A DNA stretch of 64,000 nt. Origin: Nocardia panacis (GTDB taxonomy: Bacteria; Actinomycetota; Actinomycetes; Mycobacteriales; Mycobacteriaceae). The notes beneath the pieces are model-generated. The model ran no database searches, was not told the DNA's origin, and was given only the letters and a program-made list of their open reading frames with translations. Both the position numbers and the translations under genes were made by a program. Below, one piece after another: positions 1-9,055 of the stretch; position 1 is the first letter of the stretch, and every line of letters begins with the position of its first letter. The stretch is taken from positions 124,001-188,000 of the forward strand of contig NZ_QZFU01000023.1 of NCBI RefSeq assembly GCF_003598715.1, in the 5' to 3' direction.

Positions 1-744
1 GGAACGGCCACCTATGCGGGGACGACGGAGCTGACTCCGGACTCGCTCAACTACGGTTGGCGCGACTACGGACCCAGGGTGGGTATCTGGCGACAGATCG
101 AACTGCTCGACAAGCACCGCATCCGGGCCAGCGTGCTGCTGAATTCCGATGTGGGCGACCGGTATCCGCAGATCATCGCCGCGGGCCGGGAGCGGGACTG
201 GGCCTGGTTGGCGCACGGCAGCAGCAACAGTCACCTGCATACCGACCTCACGATCGAGCAGGAACGCGTCGCGCTGCGCGATATCGTCACGACCATCGAG
301 CGGACCACCGGCGCGCGCCCGCGCGGCTGGATGGGTCCGGCGCTCACCGAAACCTTCAACACCCCGGAGCTTTTGGCCGAACTCGGTGTGGAGTACGTCC
401 TCGACTGGACCAATGACGATCAGCCCTACGCGCTGAATGTGCCGGGCATGCTGAGCGTGCCGTACTCGGTGGAGCTCAACGATATCGGGATCTTCCTAAG
501 CAAGGGACTCACCGGCCCCGACTTCGTGCGGATCGTGAAAGACCAAGTGGACCAGCTCTACGCGGATTCCGCCGACAGCGGTCGCGTAATGGCCCTGGCC
601 CTGCACCCCTTCGTCACCGGTCAGGCCTTCCGGCACCGCTACCTCGACGAGGCATTGGAGTACGTCGTCAATCATCCCGGCGTGTGGACGACGACCAGCG
701 ACGAGATCGCCGCACACTTCCGGCGGACGACCAGCGGCTCCTGA
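1..744 (+). CDS. Polysaccharide deacetylase / PuuE-like (NodB fold), 5' partial
   Basis: The reading frame is open from the first base, so the N-terminus lies outside the window; 247 residues are visible. An early segment with LNYGWRDYGPRVGIWR matches the start of the NodB barrel in PuuE-like (allantoinase-type) polysaccharide deacetylases, and HPFVTGQ near the C-terminus fits the last conserved motif of that group. Known family members remove acetyl or formyl/amide groups from carbohydrate or purine-derived substrates using a metal. The gene converges with the polysaccharide operon and shares a hairpin with it. The substrate cannot be read from sequence; a role with the neighbouring sugar-polymer genes is inference. 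Confidence 0.75.
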   Translation, partial: GTATYAGTTELTPDSLNYGWRDYGPRVGIWRQIELLDKHRIRASVLLNSDVGDRYPQIIAAGRERDWAWLAHGSSNSHLHTDLTIEQERVALRDIVTTIERTTGARPRGWMGPALTETFNTPELLAELGVEYVLDWTNDDQPYALNVPGMLSVPYSVELNDIGIFLSKGLTGPDFVRIVKDQVDQLYADSADSGRVMALALHPFVTGQAFRHRYLDEALEYVVNHPGVWTTTSDEIAAHFRRTTSGS

Positions 745-752
745 TCCGGCCC

Positions 753-788
753 GACGCCGGCCGAGTCGGAACCGGATCGGCCGGCGTC
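753..788. terminator. Bidirectional hairpin between convergent genes
   Basis: Perfect 12-bp inverted repeat GACGCCGGCCGA / TCGGCCGGCGTC with a 12-nt loop. It starts 8 bases after the deacetylase stop and overlaps the stop codon of the opposing membrane-protein gene, so it could end transcription from both sides. No U-tract is present, which is common in high-G+C actinobacteria. Confidence 0.6.
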
Positions 789-2922
789 AGGGAGTGTGGG
801 GGCCGGTGTAGTGGTAGAGGGTGTAGTCGGAAGTGGACGTGGCGGTCCAGGTGGGGCTGCTCCGAAGTTCGGATTCGAGGGCGGGGAGGGTGGTCGGCGG
901 GAGGTAGCCGTAATAGTGGATGGCGGTGGCGGATTGGGGGGTGAAGATGATGTAGGTATCGCCAGGGGTAGTCGCGGCGAGGTGGGAGACAGCGGCGGCG
1001 AGGGCGGCCGGATCGGAGATCGTGAGAAGGTCGGGGCGGGCGATCAGTGGGGTATCGAAATCTTTTGTGACAGTGGCCGGTTGGGCATAGTCGGCAGTAG
1101 TGCGAGTCGGGAACCCCGCGCCATAGATGGGGACTATGGCTGCGGGAGTAGCTATTCGGGACATCATGCTGTTCGCGGCCGCGATCTGAGAACGATGTTC
1201 GATGACGATCGACCATAGGCCGAAGTAGGACTGAAGAGACGCCAGTACCGCCAGGAATGTGCCTGTTGTCGCTATGACTGTTCGCGCTCGGCGCGTATTC
1301 CGTCCGTGCCGTGGCGATCGGGCCACGAATTTGACCAGGTATGGCGCGGTGAGGATCGAGATTCCGGGCACGGCGTAGAGGAAGACTCTGAATATGGCTT
1401 CGCCACCGTAACTTTGGCCACCCAGTAGCAGGATCGAGGTGAACGCCAGCACCATGGCGATCCAGGTGGGCTTGTGGGCACGCCAGAGCGCGATGGCGCA
1501 GACTATGGCGAGCAGGACGGCGGCGGCGGTCAGGGAGCGGCAGGTGGTCGAGGTGAATTGTTTCGCGGCCGTGCCGATCAGGGTGACATTGCCGGTGGCG
1601 TTCTTGGCCGGGTCGAACCCGGAGAACAGTCCGTAGGGGGCCACGACCGGCAGGCGGGGCACGAGGTAGCCGACCAGGATGGCGAAATAGGGAATGGGTA
1701 ACCACCATGGCTTCGTGCGTCGGGTGAGGGTGAGCAGCACGACCACCCCGAAAACCCAATAGGGCGTGAGCTGGTGGGTGACCACGAGAGCGGCGAATAG
1801 GGGGATGGAGAGGTAGGCCATCGGCCGGGAGTGGCGGGCCGCGATGACGGCGGCCAGGACGCCCAGCGCCAGCACCAGACCCGTGGCCTGCGGCGAGAAG
1901 TAGTCCTGGCCCACCCAATTCAGCAGTTCGGCGATCATGGCGGCTGCCAAGGCGATTCGGGCGCCCCAACCGATGATCCTGGCGATCGAGAGGACGCCCA
2001 GTGCCAGGAGAATATGCACGAACGGAGCGAAGAGGTGGGCGATGGTGAGCGGGCTCAGACCGGTGAGATCGCCGAACCAGGCGGTCGCGCCGAAGAAGCC
2101 GGGCCAGAGGCCGTAGATGTCGACCGAGGCGGGCGGGACCGTCTCGTAGCGCTGGATGAAGTCGACAACACCGATGTGTTTGTAGGTCCACTCGTAGATC
2201 GGCGCTTCGGTGATGAGGGTGACGGTCAGACGCTGGATCACGATGACCGCCAGGATCGCGAGAAGCGCGGTGCGCAGCCGGTATTGCCGCAGCGCGGCCA
2301 GGAAGGCCCAGACGACGGCCACGCAGCACAGCGCGAGCACGATTCCGAGCGGGGTCGCCAGAAGTCCGTACTCCCCCACCCCACTCGGACGCAGCAGGGC
2401 CACTCCCCCGGCCCAGACCGATAGGGCGATGATCGTCGCCGACAGTGGTCGATTGCGCGGGATCGCCTTGACGGCCTCGCGAATCCCGGCGTGCCGCTGT
2501 ATCTTCCGGACACCGATATGCTCGCGGATCTGGACCGGTTCCAGTGCCACAGCCCCCGGTCCGCCCCGACCGGGGAGGATGGATCTCCCGATCCGAAAAC
2601 CCGTTCGGTGGGGAGAACCGTGCACGCCGGAATAGACCACCAGCGCGACCAGGGCCAACTCCAAACCGACACTCGGCCAACGATGGAACCACAGCAGGAT
2701 CGAGGTGGCGCCGATGGCCGTGGCCAGGCCGACGGTGGGGATGATGATCGGCGCTATGGCGCGCGGCACCGAAACCCAGTGCCGGAGCGCCAGTCCCGGT
2801 CCGGTGAGGAGGAAGGCCGCGAGCAGCAGCGCTTTCGGTGCGGCCGAGAGCGGGGCGAGGGCGAGCAGACCGCACGCGGCCGACAGCAGCGTCGGCAGGG
2901 TGCGGCCAGTGGGATCAGCCAC
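787..2922 (-). CDS. Large polytopic membrane protein of the polysaccharide operon
   Basis: 711 residues dominated by hydrophobic helices from the N-terminus to about residue 560, followed by a polar C-terminal part of about 130 residues. The shape resembles GT-C type glycosyltransferases or polymer-assembly membrane proteins, but no catalytic motif was recognised. The ATG start overlaps the end of the GH16 gene by 8 bases, so it is translationally coupled and is the last gene of the operon. A role in assembly or export of a surface glycan is inferred from position. Confidence 0.7.
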   Translation of the reverse strand: MADPTGRTLPTLLSAACGLLALAPLSAAPKALLLAAFLLTGPGLALRHWVSVPRAIAPIIIPTVGLATAIGATSILLWFHRWPSVGLELALVALVVYSGVHGSPHRTGFRIGRSILPGRGGPGAVALEPVQIREHIGVRKIQRHAGIREAVKAIPRNRPLSATIIALSVWAGGVALLRPSGVGEYGLLATPLGIVLALCCVAVVWAFLAALRQYRLRTALLAILAVIVIQRLTVTLITEAPIYEWTYKHIGVVDFIQRYETVPPASVDIYGLWPGFFGATAWFGDLTGLSPLTIAHLFAPFVHILLALGVLSIARIIGWGARIALAAAMIAELLNWVGQDYFSPQATGLVLALGVLAAVIAARHSRPMAYLSIPLFAALVVTHQLTPYWVFGVVVLLTLTRRTKPWWLPIPYFAILVGYLVPRLPVVAPYGLFSGFDPAKNATGNVTLIGTAAKQFTSTTCRSLTAAAVLLAIVCAIALWRAHKPTWIAMVLAFTSILLLGGQSYGGEAIFRVFLYAVPGISILTAPYLVKFVARSPRHGRNTRRARTVIATTGTFLAVLASLQSYFGLWSIVIEHRSQIAAANSMMSRIATPAAIVPIYGAGFPTRTTADYAQPATVTKDFDTPLIARPDLLTISDPAALAAAVSHLAATTPGDTYIIFTPQSATAIHYYGYLPPTTLPALESELRSSPTWTATSTSDYTLYHYTGPHTP

Positions 2923-3715
2923 CGGTGACGTGCACGCTCGCGACCGTCATGACGGCTGGGAAGGCGGTATCGGGACCGACCGGGCCGGGCATCGTGCCGC
3001 CGAGGGCCAGATTCAGGACGAGGTACATGGGTTTGTCGTAGACCCACTGTTGGCCGGGTTGCAGGTCGTCGGGTGTGAGGGTGCGCAGCACGGTGCCGTC
3101 GACGCCGAAGGTGATGGAGTTCTTGGTGCGCTGGATCCAGTAGTCGTGGAAGTCGGTGGCCACGACCGGGGCGGAGCCGGTGACCTCGTAGGGGCCTACC
3201 GGAGCGGGACCGTGTGCGCCGTAGAGCATGGCGGAACCGTCGTCGATGACCTCGGCGACATCGATCTCGCCCGCGGCGGGCCAACCGACCTGGCCGATAT
3301 CTGTGCCGAGGGTCCAGAAGGCGCCGTGCAGGCCTGCGCCCGCCGGGAATCGGAGGCTGGCGTCGGCGCGGCCCTCGGTGAAGGCGAATTTGCCCTGTGT
3401 GGTGAGGCGGGCCGAGGTAATGGCGCCCGGCGTTGGTTGCTGGGCCACGATGAGCAGGTGGCCCGAGCCGTCGAGGCGGGAGTTGTCGCGGGAGTCGGTA
3501 TAGACCTGGGCCTCACCATTGCCCCATCCGCCGCCGCCGAGGTCGTAACCCCACTTGCTCGGGTCGGGGGCGCTGCCCGCCGGGCCTGCGAAGGTGTCGT
3601 CGAATCGGGTCGGGGGTTCGGCGGCGGCGACGTCGCCCGCAGTAGTGGCGGCCGTCGTCAGAATGCCCGCCGCGATCACAAAGCCCCAGCGGCGCAGGGA
3701 TTTCCGCACGTTCAT
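2915..3715 (-). CDS. Secreted glycoside hydrolase family 16 protein
   Basis: 266 residues. Start chosen at the ATG preceded by GGAGGT about 6 bases upstream; it gives a good signal peptide (MNVRKSLRRW then a hydrophobic stretch to AAA-E near residue 32). The GH16 signature GEIDVAE places the catalytic acids at E150, D152 and E155, and the beta-jelly-roll aromatic segments are present. GH16 enzymes cut or transglycosylate beta-1,3/1,4-glucans and related polymers outside the cell. Lying inside a glycosyltransferase-flippase operon, it may trim or rearrange the exported polymer (inference). It overlaps the neighbouring genes at both ends (4 and 8 bases). Confidence 0.9.
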   Translation of the reverse strand: MNVRKSLRRWGFVIAAGILTTAATTAGDVAAAEPPTRFDDTFAGPAGSAPDPSKWGYDLGGGGWGNGEAQVYTDSRDNSRLDGSGHLLIVAQQPTPGAITSARLTTQGKFAFTEGRADASLRFPAGAGLHGAFWTLGTDIGQVGWPAAGEIDVAEVIDDGSAMLYGAHGPAPVGPYEVTGSAPVVATDFHDYWIQRTKNSITFGVDGTVLRTLTPDDLQPGQQWVYDKPMYLVLNLALGGTMPGPVGPDTAFPAVMTVASVHVTGG

Positions 3716-4347
3716 ACAGCACCTCCGATTGTCGAGTGCGGCCCACGCGGGCCTGCGATGGTCAGGACGAATCCGAGGATTCCGGCATAGCAGGCCACGC
3801 GTTCGATTCCGCCGTGGCCGAGTCCGAGGGTCCACCCGCTGACCGACAGCAGGAACGCGGTCAGTCCGAGGAGGCTGAGCAGGCCGGCGAGGGCGCGGCG
3901 GGTGACACCGAGGCGCAAGTCGTCGGTGACTGTGCCGAGGGTGGCGAAATTGGCGCAGGCGCAGAAGGTGGCGATGCCCAGGGTGTGCGCCTGCCAGTGC
4001 CGATCGACGTGCGCGAGGGCGGCCAGCATCATCCCGACGCCGGCCGCCGCGTAGCACGCGGGCCAACTGATCGCCCGCGTCCTCGACCATTGGCGGGCCG
4101 CGCCGAAGACGAACGCAGCGCCGAGCAGCGCGAAGGAAATGTTCATCAAATATGCTGTTGCCGTGCAGGATTCGTCGCCGTGCTCGCCGCAGAACGGCAC
4201 CCCGAGCTCGCCGAGCGCGTCGGCGGCGTAGCCGTAGTGACCGTGCCAGCTTCCGGCCACCAGGAATTCGACGACGAAGACCTGAAGTGCCGCCACCGCC
4301 ACGAGGTTCGCGACGGCGGAACGTGGAGGGGCCTGGGTGCCGATCAC
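3712..4347 (-). CDS. DUF998-like polytopic membrane protein
   Basis: 211 residues with about six hydrophobic helices. The loop after the first helix (CGEHGDESCTATAYLMN) and the alternation of helices resemble the DUF998 family of uncharacterised membrane proteins. Start is the GTG that overlaps the preceding stop as GTGA; the stop overlaps the GH16 start region by 4 bases. It sits between an acyltransferase-like gene and GH16, so a role in the cell-surface polymer pathway is possible, but nothing in the sequence gives its activity. Confidence 0.7.
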   Translation of the reverse strand: MIGTQAPPRSAVANLVAVAALQVFVVEFLVAGSWHGHYGYAADALGELGVPFCGEHGDESCTATAYLMNISFALLGAAFVFGAARQWSRTRAISWPACYAAAGVGMMLAALAHVDRHWQAHTLGIATFCACANFATLGTVTDDLRLGVTRRALAGLLSLLGLTAFLLSVSGWTLGLGHGGIERVACYAGILGFVLTIAGPRGPHSTIGGAV

Positions 4348-5585
4348 GAGGCCCGTCCCAGCGGTATTCGGTGTCCCTCGGGCGGCCAGGTGGTCAGCGC
4401 GGCGAGCGCGGCCTGCACCGCGGCGGGTTCGAAGACGTTCGCGTGGTAGGTGGCCGTGATATCGAAAACGGTGCGCCGCCGCATGACGGTGCAGGCGATG
4501 AGCTCCGGATGCGCGGGCTCGACGAAGGCCACGTAGGTGCCGAGTGCGCCCGAGCGCCACGGTAATTCGCTCAAGCCCGCTCCGCAGTGCAGATAGCTGG
4601 CTCCGAGCCGGGCGCGCGGCGTCTCCACCACCGAGGTGGGCAGGCGCACCTCGCGCACACCGGACCGGCGGTCGCGCAGCACCTGCGCGGCCATGGTGGC
4701 GAGGGGTTTGCCGGTGGCCCCGGCCCCGACCATGGCGCGATGCAGCGCCGCCGGGTCGTCGGGATCGGTGGGGCGCAGCTCGACGCCCGCCACGAAATTG
4801 CCACGCACCCGGCTGTTTTCGGGCAGGTATCGGCGGCAGTCGTAGACGACGGTCATCGCGTCGTCGGTGCGGATGCCCGCCGCGCCGAGTTCGGCGTGCA
4901 GCCGGGCGAAGAGGACGGCGGCCAGCGAGACGCCGGGCATGGTCTTTTCGCGGTAGCGTGCGAGTCGCACGGCTGCCTCGGGGTCGATGGTGGCGTGCGC
5001 GAGGGCGGGTTGTGGTCGCCAATCCCGCAGTGGCCGCGGACTTTCCGCGCGGGCCGCGGCCGGGGCGCCGCGCAGCAGTCGCACACCCTCGGCGAGTCGC
5101 GACGGTTCGGCAAGAAAGTGGCCGAGCGCAGAACGCAGCAGCGGATTGCGGGTCTCCTTGCCGCCGAACCACTTTCGCACCTCGGGATGTTCGGTCCCGG
5201 CGGCCAGCGCGACATTGGTCATCTCGATCAGTCCGCCGTCGCCGAGTCCGTGACACATATCGACGAACAGGTAGTCGCCCGCCAGGGTGAGGGCGATCGG
5301 CGGTTTGGGCGCGCGATCGGCGGCGAGTTCGGTCAGGCGCGCGTCCACCTCATCGGGAGCGCACGGCGGGGCCACCGAGACGCGCGGTGCGCCCGCCTCC
5401 CGGTCGAAAGACCAGTGGCGCGCACCGGGTTCGGGGACGAGGCCGATGCGGCGGTGCGGGGCCATGAGATCGCGCAGGGTCCGTGCCAAAGCGGCGGGTT
5501 CGCGAAAGCTCAACGGCCCCAACACGGTGATCATTCTGCTGTGGGCCTGCAGCAGGTCGCCGGTGCGTATCCGGTGGGTGGTCAC
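4344..5585 (-). CDS. Condensation-like acyltransferase
   Basis: 413 residues. The motif MCHGLGDGG (H112, D116) is the HxxxDG core of the chloramphenicol-acetyltransferase-like superfamily, which includes condensation domains, Pap acyltransferases and wax-ester synthases; the first His of the usual HHxxxDG is Cys here. A later NFVAGVEL segment fits the second half of this fold. Such enzymes move an acyl group from a thioester to an alcohol or amine. GTG start with GTGA overlap to the flippase gene. A plausible job is acylation of the exported glycan or its lipid precursor (inference). Confidence 0.75.
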   Translation of the reverse strand: MTTHRIRTGDLLQAHSRMITVLGPLSFREPAALARTLRDLMAPHRRIGLVPEPGARHWSFDREAGAPRVSVAPPCAPDEVDARLTELAADRAPKPPIALTLAGDYLFVDMCHGLGDGGLIEMTNVALAAGTEHPEVRKWFGGKETRNPLLRSALGHFLAEPSRLAEGVRLLRGAPAAARAESPRPLRDWRPQPALAHATIDPEAAVRLARYREKTMPGVSLAAVLFARLHAELGAAGIRTDDAMTVVYDCRRYLPENSRVRGNFVAGVELRPTDPDDPAALHRAMVGAGATGKPLATMAAQVLRDRRSGVREVRLPTSVVETPRARLGASYLHCGAGLSELPWRSGALGTYVAFVEPAHPELIACTVMRRRTVFDITATYHANVFEPAAVQAALAALTTWPPEGHRIPLGRAS

Positions 5586-6859
5586 GGCGAAACTCCTTCA
5601 TCGACTGGGTCGTTCAATATCCGCGCGAGCGCGCGCAGCAGGGGGACCGCGACCAGGGCGGCGCTGAGGGCCTCGGCCGCCGCGCAGGCCCAACCGACGG
5701 CGGTGATACCCCCGGAGCCGGTCCAGGCCAGTGCGCCGAGGAGAATGGTCACGGTGCAGACGATGCGTGCGACGATGGCCAACCGCAGCCGCCGTCGCAC
5801 GCGCGAGATTCCGTCGTAGAGCACCCCGACGGCGGCGAGCGGGATGAAAAGCGCCGCCAGCCGCAGCAGATCCGTGCCCTGCGCCCGGTATTGCGGCCCG
5901 ACCACTTCGAGCAGCAGCGGCGCGGCCAGGAGCAGCGCCGAGCCCGCGACGGCGGCCGCGCCCACGAGTCGGACGAAGCGAATCGTCAAGGTGCGCAACT
6001 GTTCGGTATGGCTCGCCGCCTCGGCGACATAGGGTCCGCCGAGCATGGTGATGGTGACCAGGATCGCGGTCACCAGCGACCAACTCACCGTGAAGTAGGC
6101 GTTGGCGGCGCTGCCCAAACGGCCGAGAACCACGAGCGGCACGATCAGCGGTGCGAGCGCGTTGATCACGACAATGCCGTAGGAGCCCAGGAAATAGGCC
6201 GCCAGTTCGCGCAGCGGCGGCAGCGCGATCGAACGCAGGTAGCGCGGATCGGATCCGATCCGCCGCCGCACCGCCCCGGCCAGCCAGCACACGCTCACGG
6301 CGGCGGGCGCCACCCAGCACAGATACAGCACCGGGCCGCGCGCGCCGAACGAGAACGCGATCAGCAGCACGAGTTTCGCGACGGCGTGCCAGGTGTTCTT
6401 GGCCGCCGCCCACCGGCCGACGCCGAGCCCGTTGAGCAACTGGTCGAACAGCGCGAACAGTGCGAGAAATCCGGTGCCGACCACGAATTCGACGGCGGTG
6501 GCCGCGCTCGGGAACATGGCGCGCGGGCCGAGCCACACCAGGCCGAGCGCCAGCAGCGTCGCGAGGGCGACCACGGCGGCGCAGCCGCGCCGCACCAGTG
6601 CCCCCGCGTGCGTGCCCGCACCGGGCAGGAACCGCTCGTACATCGATCCGAGGCTCAGATTCGACAGCGTCGACAGCAGCACCGAACTGGTGATCAGCGC
6701 CGCGCCGACGCCGAGTTCCCGCGCCGGATACAGCCGGGCGGCGACGGCCCAGAAGCCCAGGCCGAGCACGGCGGTGGCGATATTCGCGCCGAGCAGGGCC
6801 AGCGAGTTGACCCGCAGGTTGGCCGCGGCGGCGGCCGGGCGCGTCGCGAGGGCGGTCAC
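5582..6859 (-). CDS. Polysaccharide flippase-like transporter (Wzx/MATE superfamily)
   Basis: 425 residues with about 12 hydrophobic helices and an N-terminal segment (GANIATAVLGLGFWAVAARLYP) typical of the oligosaccharide flippase / polysaccharide transporter family. These proteins move lipid-linked oligosaccharide units across the cytoplasmic membrane. GTG start lies 4 bases after the upstream glycosyltransferase; the stop overlaps the acyltransferase gene by 4 bases. It is the best evidence that the operon builds an exported polymer or glycolipid. Confidence 0.85.
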   Translation of the reverse strand: MTALATRPAAAAANLRVNSLALLGANIATAVLGLGFWAVAARLYPARELGVGAALITSSVLLSTLSNLSLGSMYERFLPGAGTHAGALVRRGCAAVVALATLLALGLVWLGPRAMFPSAATAVEFVVGTGFLALFALFDQLLNGLGVGRWAAAKNTWHAVAKLVLLIAFSFGARGPVLYLCWVAPAAVSVCWLAGAVRRRIGSDPRYLRSIALPPLRELAAYFLGSYGIVVINALAPLIVPLVVLGRLGSAANAYFTVSWSLVTAILVTITMLGGPYVAEAASHTEQLRTLTIRFVRLVGAAAVAGSALLLAAPLLLEVVGPQYRAQGTDLLRLAALFIPLAAVGVLYDGISRVRRRLRLAIVARIVCTVTILLGALAWTGSGGITAVGWACAAAEALSAALVAVPLLRALARILNDPVDEGVSP

Positions 6860-6863
6860 GGCG

Positions 6864-8117
6864 TCACCCCAGTGGCCTGCGGTGGCGGCCCTCGCGGGCC
6901 GCGCTCCGGTAGGCGAACGGTCCGCGCGCGATGGCGCGCAGTTCGGTGGACCGAATGTTGTTCGGCAGCAGGGCTTTCAGATCGTCGTCGGGGTCGCAGG
7001 ACCGTGCCATGGCGCGGGCGAGTCCGAACAGGCGCCGGGGGCCGCGCAGTCCGGCGCCGAGCGCCAACCCGAGAGTGCGCGGGTGCAGGGCGAGGGTGGT
7101 GAGCCACGCGCCGAGGCCGAGTCCGTAGCCGTGGGCCTGGGTGAGCAGCGCGGCGTTGTCGGCGCGGTGGCGGTGCCAGACGATGGCCGCGGGCTGGTAG
7201 GCCAGATGACCGTTGTCGAGCAGGACGCGGAAGAACATGTCGAGGTCCTCGCCGCCCTGTGTGGGCGAGCCCGCGCCGAGTCGCTCGTCGAATCCGCCGA
7301 GCTTCAACACGATCGAGCGCTGGATGGCGAAATTGGCTCCGGTGCCGAAGCGGCCGACCTGGAAGGGGAACAGCGGTTGATCGGCGGGACGCCGGTCGAG
7401 TCCGAAGACGCGCGGGGCCAGTGCGCGCGCCCAGCCGACGCGACGATCGAAGTACGCCTGCGCGGGCGTGCTGATCTCCCCGCTGGGGACGATGCCGCAC
7501 ACGCAGCGCACCTTCGTGCCGCGCTCGAAGCCGGCCACCAGCGCGGTGATCCAGTGCCGGTCGACCAGCACATCGTCATCGGTGAAGGCGACGATCTCGG
7601 TCTCGGCGGCCAGGATCGCGGCATTGCGGGCGCGGGACAGACCGGGTCGCCGTTCGACCACCAGCCGCACCCGCGGGTCGGCGCGCTCGGCCAGATGCGC
7701 GCGGGTCGCCTCGGTCGCCGCGGCATTGTCGACCACGATGACCCGCAGGTCGGGATAGTCGATGGCCAGTACGGAATCCAGTGCGACGCGCAGCATTTCG
7801 GGCCGGTCCCGCGTGCAGATGGCCACGGTGACGGGCGGGTGGGGACGAAGCGGCGCGCGATGCGGGGCCGCGGCCACCAAACCGGCGGCGGCGGCCTCGA
7901 TGCTGTCGCGGTGCACGGCGCCGTCGGTGATGTCGACGGTGACGAAGCCGAGCGGCACCCTCGCCTGTCGCACCAGCAGTCTGGCCCGGCGGTAGCCTTG
8001 CGGCGCGCGCAGGAGGTAGTGGTCGGCGGGTGGGGCGGCGAGGTCGAACTCGCCGATCCACAGCGCCGAATCGAAGTGCGGCGGTGCGGATGTCGGCATG
8101 GCGGCGGTCAATTCCAT
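6864..8117 (-). CDS. Family 2 glycosyltransferase
   Basis: 417 residues from an ATG that overlaps the upstream gene by 10 bases. An N-terminal extension of about 90 residues precedes a GT-A domain: VTVAICTRDRPEML begins the nucleotide-binding part, FTDDDV holds the DxD metal-binding motif, and GGEDLDMFFR is the acceptor-side ED motif. A hydrophobic C-terminal segment may sit at the membrane. Uses a nucleotide-sugar donor to extend a glycan; donor and acceptor are not readable. Close homolog in layout of the next gene, suggesting sequential sugar additions. Confidence 0.88.
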   Translation of the reverse strand: MELTAAMPTSAPPHFDSALWIGEFDLAAPPADHYLLRAPQGYRRARLLVRQARVPLGFVTVDITDGAVHRDSIEAAAAGLVAAAPHRAPLRPHPPVTVAICTRDRPEMLRVALDSVLAIDYPDLRVIVVDNAAATEATRAHLAERADPRVRLVVERRPGLSRARNAAILAAETEIVAFTDDDVLVDRHWITALVAGFERGTKVRCVCGIVPSGEISTPAQAYFDRRVGWARALAPRVFGLDRRPADQPLFPFQVGRFGTGANFAIQRSIVLKLGGFDERLGAGSPTQGGEDLDMFFRVLLDNGHLAYQPAAIVWHRHRADNAALLTQAHGYGLGLGAWLTTLALHPRTLGLALGAGLRGPRRLFGLARAMARSCDPDDDLKALLPNNIRSTELRAIARGPFAYRSAAREGRHRRPLG

Positions 8118-9055
8118 GGGGCGATCCTTTGGCGTGGGTGCGCGCGCAACCGCCCGCGCAGATATCCGAGGGTGGTCACGGCGAGCCCGAGCAGCACGGC
8201 GGCCGCGCGGAGCAGACCGCCGGAGGCGGGGGTGCGCAGTCCGCGCAGGACGGCGCGCGGTAGGACGCGGCGGGTGTAGTCGCGTTCGCTGGACAGGGCG
8301 GCGTCGGCGCCGACCCGTCCGGCGACGACGGCCTTGGACAGACCCTCGTGATAGCAGCGACGCACGAAGTAGCGCAGTCGGATTCGGTCGGGGGTCACGC
8401 GGTGACGCACCCGCATCGCCGGGTCGTAGAGCAGGGTCGCCCCTGGCTGCACATCGCGAACGCGAATGCACAGCTCGGTTTCCTCGCAGCCGAGCGGGAC
8501 GGTCCCGATCCGACCGATCTCGTGGCTGAAACCGCCGGTGCGCGCCAGGATGTCGCGGCGAAGCGACATATTCGCGCCGATGAAGTTGCGCACGCCGGTC
8601 ACGCTGGTCGGCTGGCCGACGTAGCTGCATCCCACGACCCAGTCGAATTCGGCGGGCAGCCAGGTCGGCCGCTCCTGCGGCCAGCGCGGTTCGGCGCGGC
8701 CGCCGACGCCCGCCACCGCACCGTCGGCGTAGTGGCCGACCATGGCGGCCAGCCACTCGGATTCGGCGCCTGCGTCGTCGTCGAGGAAGGCGACGATCTC
8801 GCCACGCGCGGCCAGGATGCCGGTATTGCGCGCTCCCGAAAGACCTTTCGCTTGGGCGTTGGGCAGCACCCGCACCAGCGGTTCGGCGCAGTAGCTGGTC
8901 CGCGCCCTGGCCAGTAGTTCCGGATTGTTGTCGATGATGAGCAACACCTCGTGCGCCCGCGGGGTCTGCGCGAGCACCGAGGCCACGGCCGCGCGCATAT
9001 CGTCCCAGCGCAGTTCGGTGTAGGCGCAGATCACCACCGACACCGACGGCGTCAC
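8108..9055 (-). CDS. Family 2 glycosyltransferase
   Basis: 315 residues. SVSVVICAYTELRWDD opens the GT-A fold; FLDDDAGAES holds the DxD motif and CEETELCIR the acceptor-side catalytic acid. A C-terminal hydrophobic helix (LLRAAAVLLGLAVTTLGYL) suggests membrane association. It shares 4 bases with the upstream glycosyltransferase and 10 with the downstream one, so all three are probably translated together. Confidence 0.88.
   Translation of the reverse strand: MTPSVSVVICAYTELRWDDMRAAVASVLAQTPRAHEVLLIIDNNPELLARARTSYCAEPLVRVLPNAQAKGLSGARNTGILAARGEIVAFLDDDAGAESEWLAAMVGHYADGAVAGVGGRAEPRWPQERPTWLPAEFDWVVGCSYVGQPTSVTGVRNFIGANMSLRRDILARTGGFSHEIGRIGTVPLGCEETELCIRVRDVQPGATLLYDPAMRVRHRVTPDRIRLRYFVRRCYHEGLSKAVVAGRVGADAALSSERDYTRRVLPRAVLRGLRTPASGGLLRAAAVLLGLAVTTLGYLRGRLRAHPRQRIAPWN

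Noticed and set aside
668..2875. Long Arg/Pro/His-rich open frames antisense or out of frame to real genes
   Set aside because: They are shadows caused by high third-position G+C; the overlapping frames have clear family motifs and bias.
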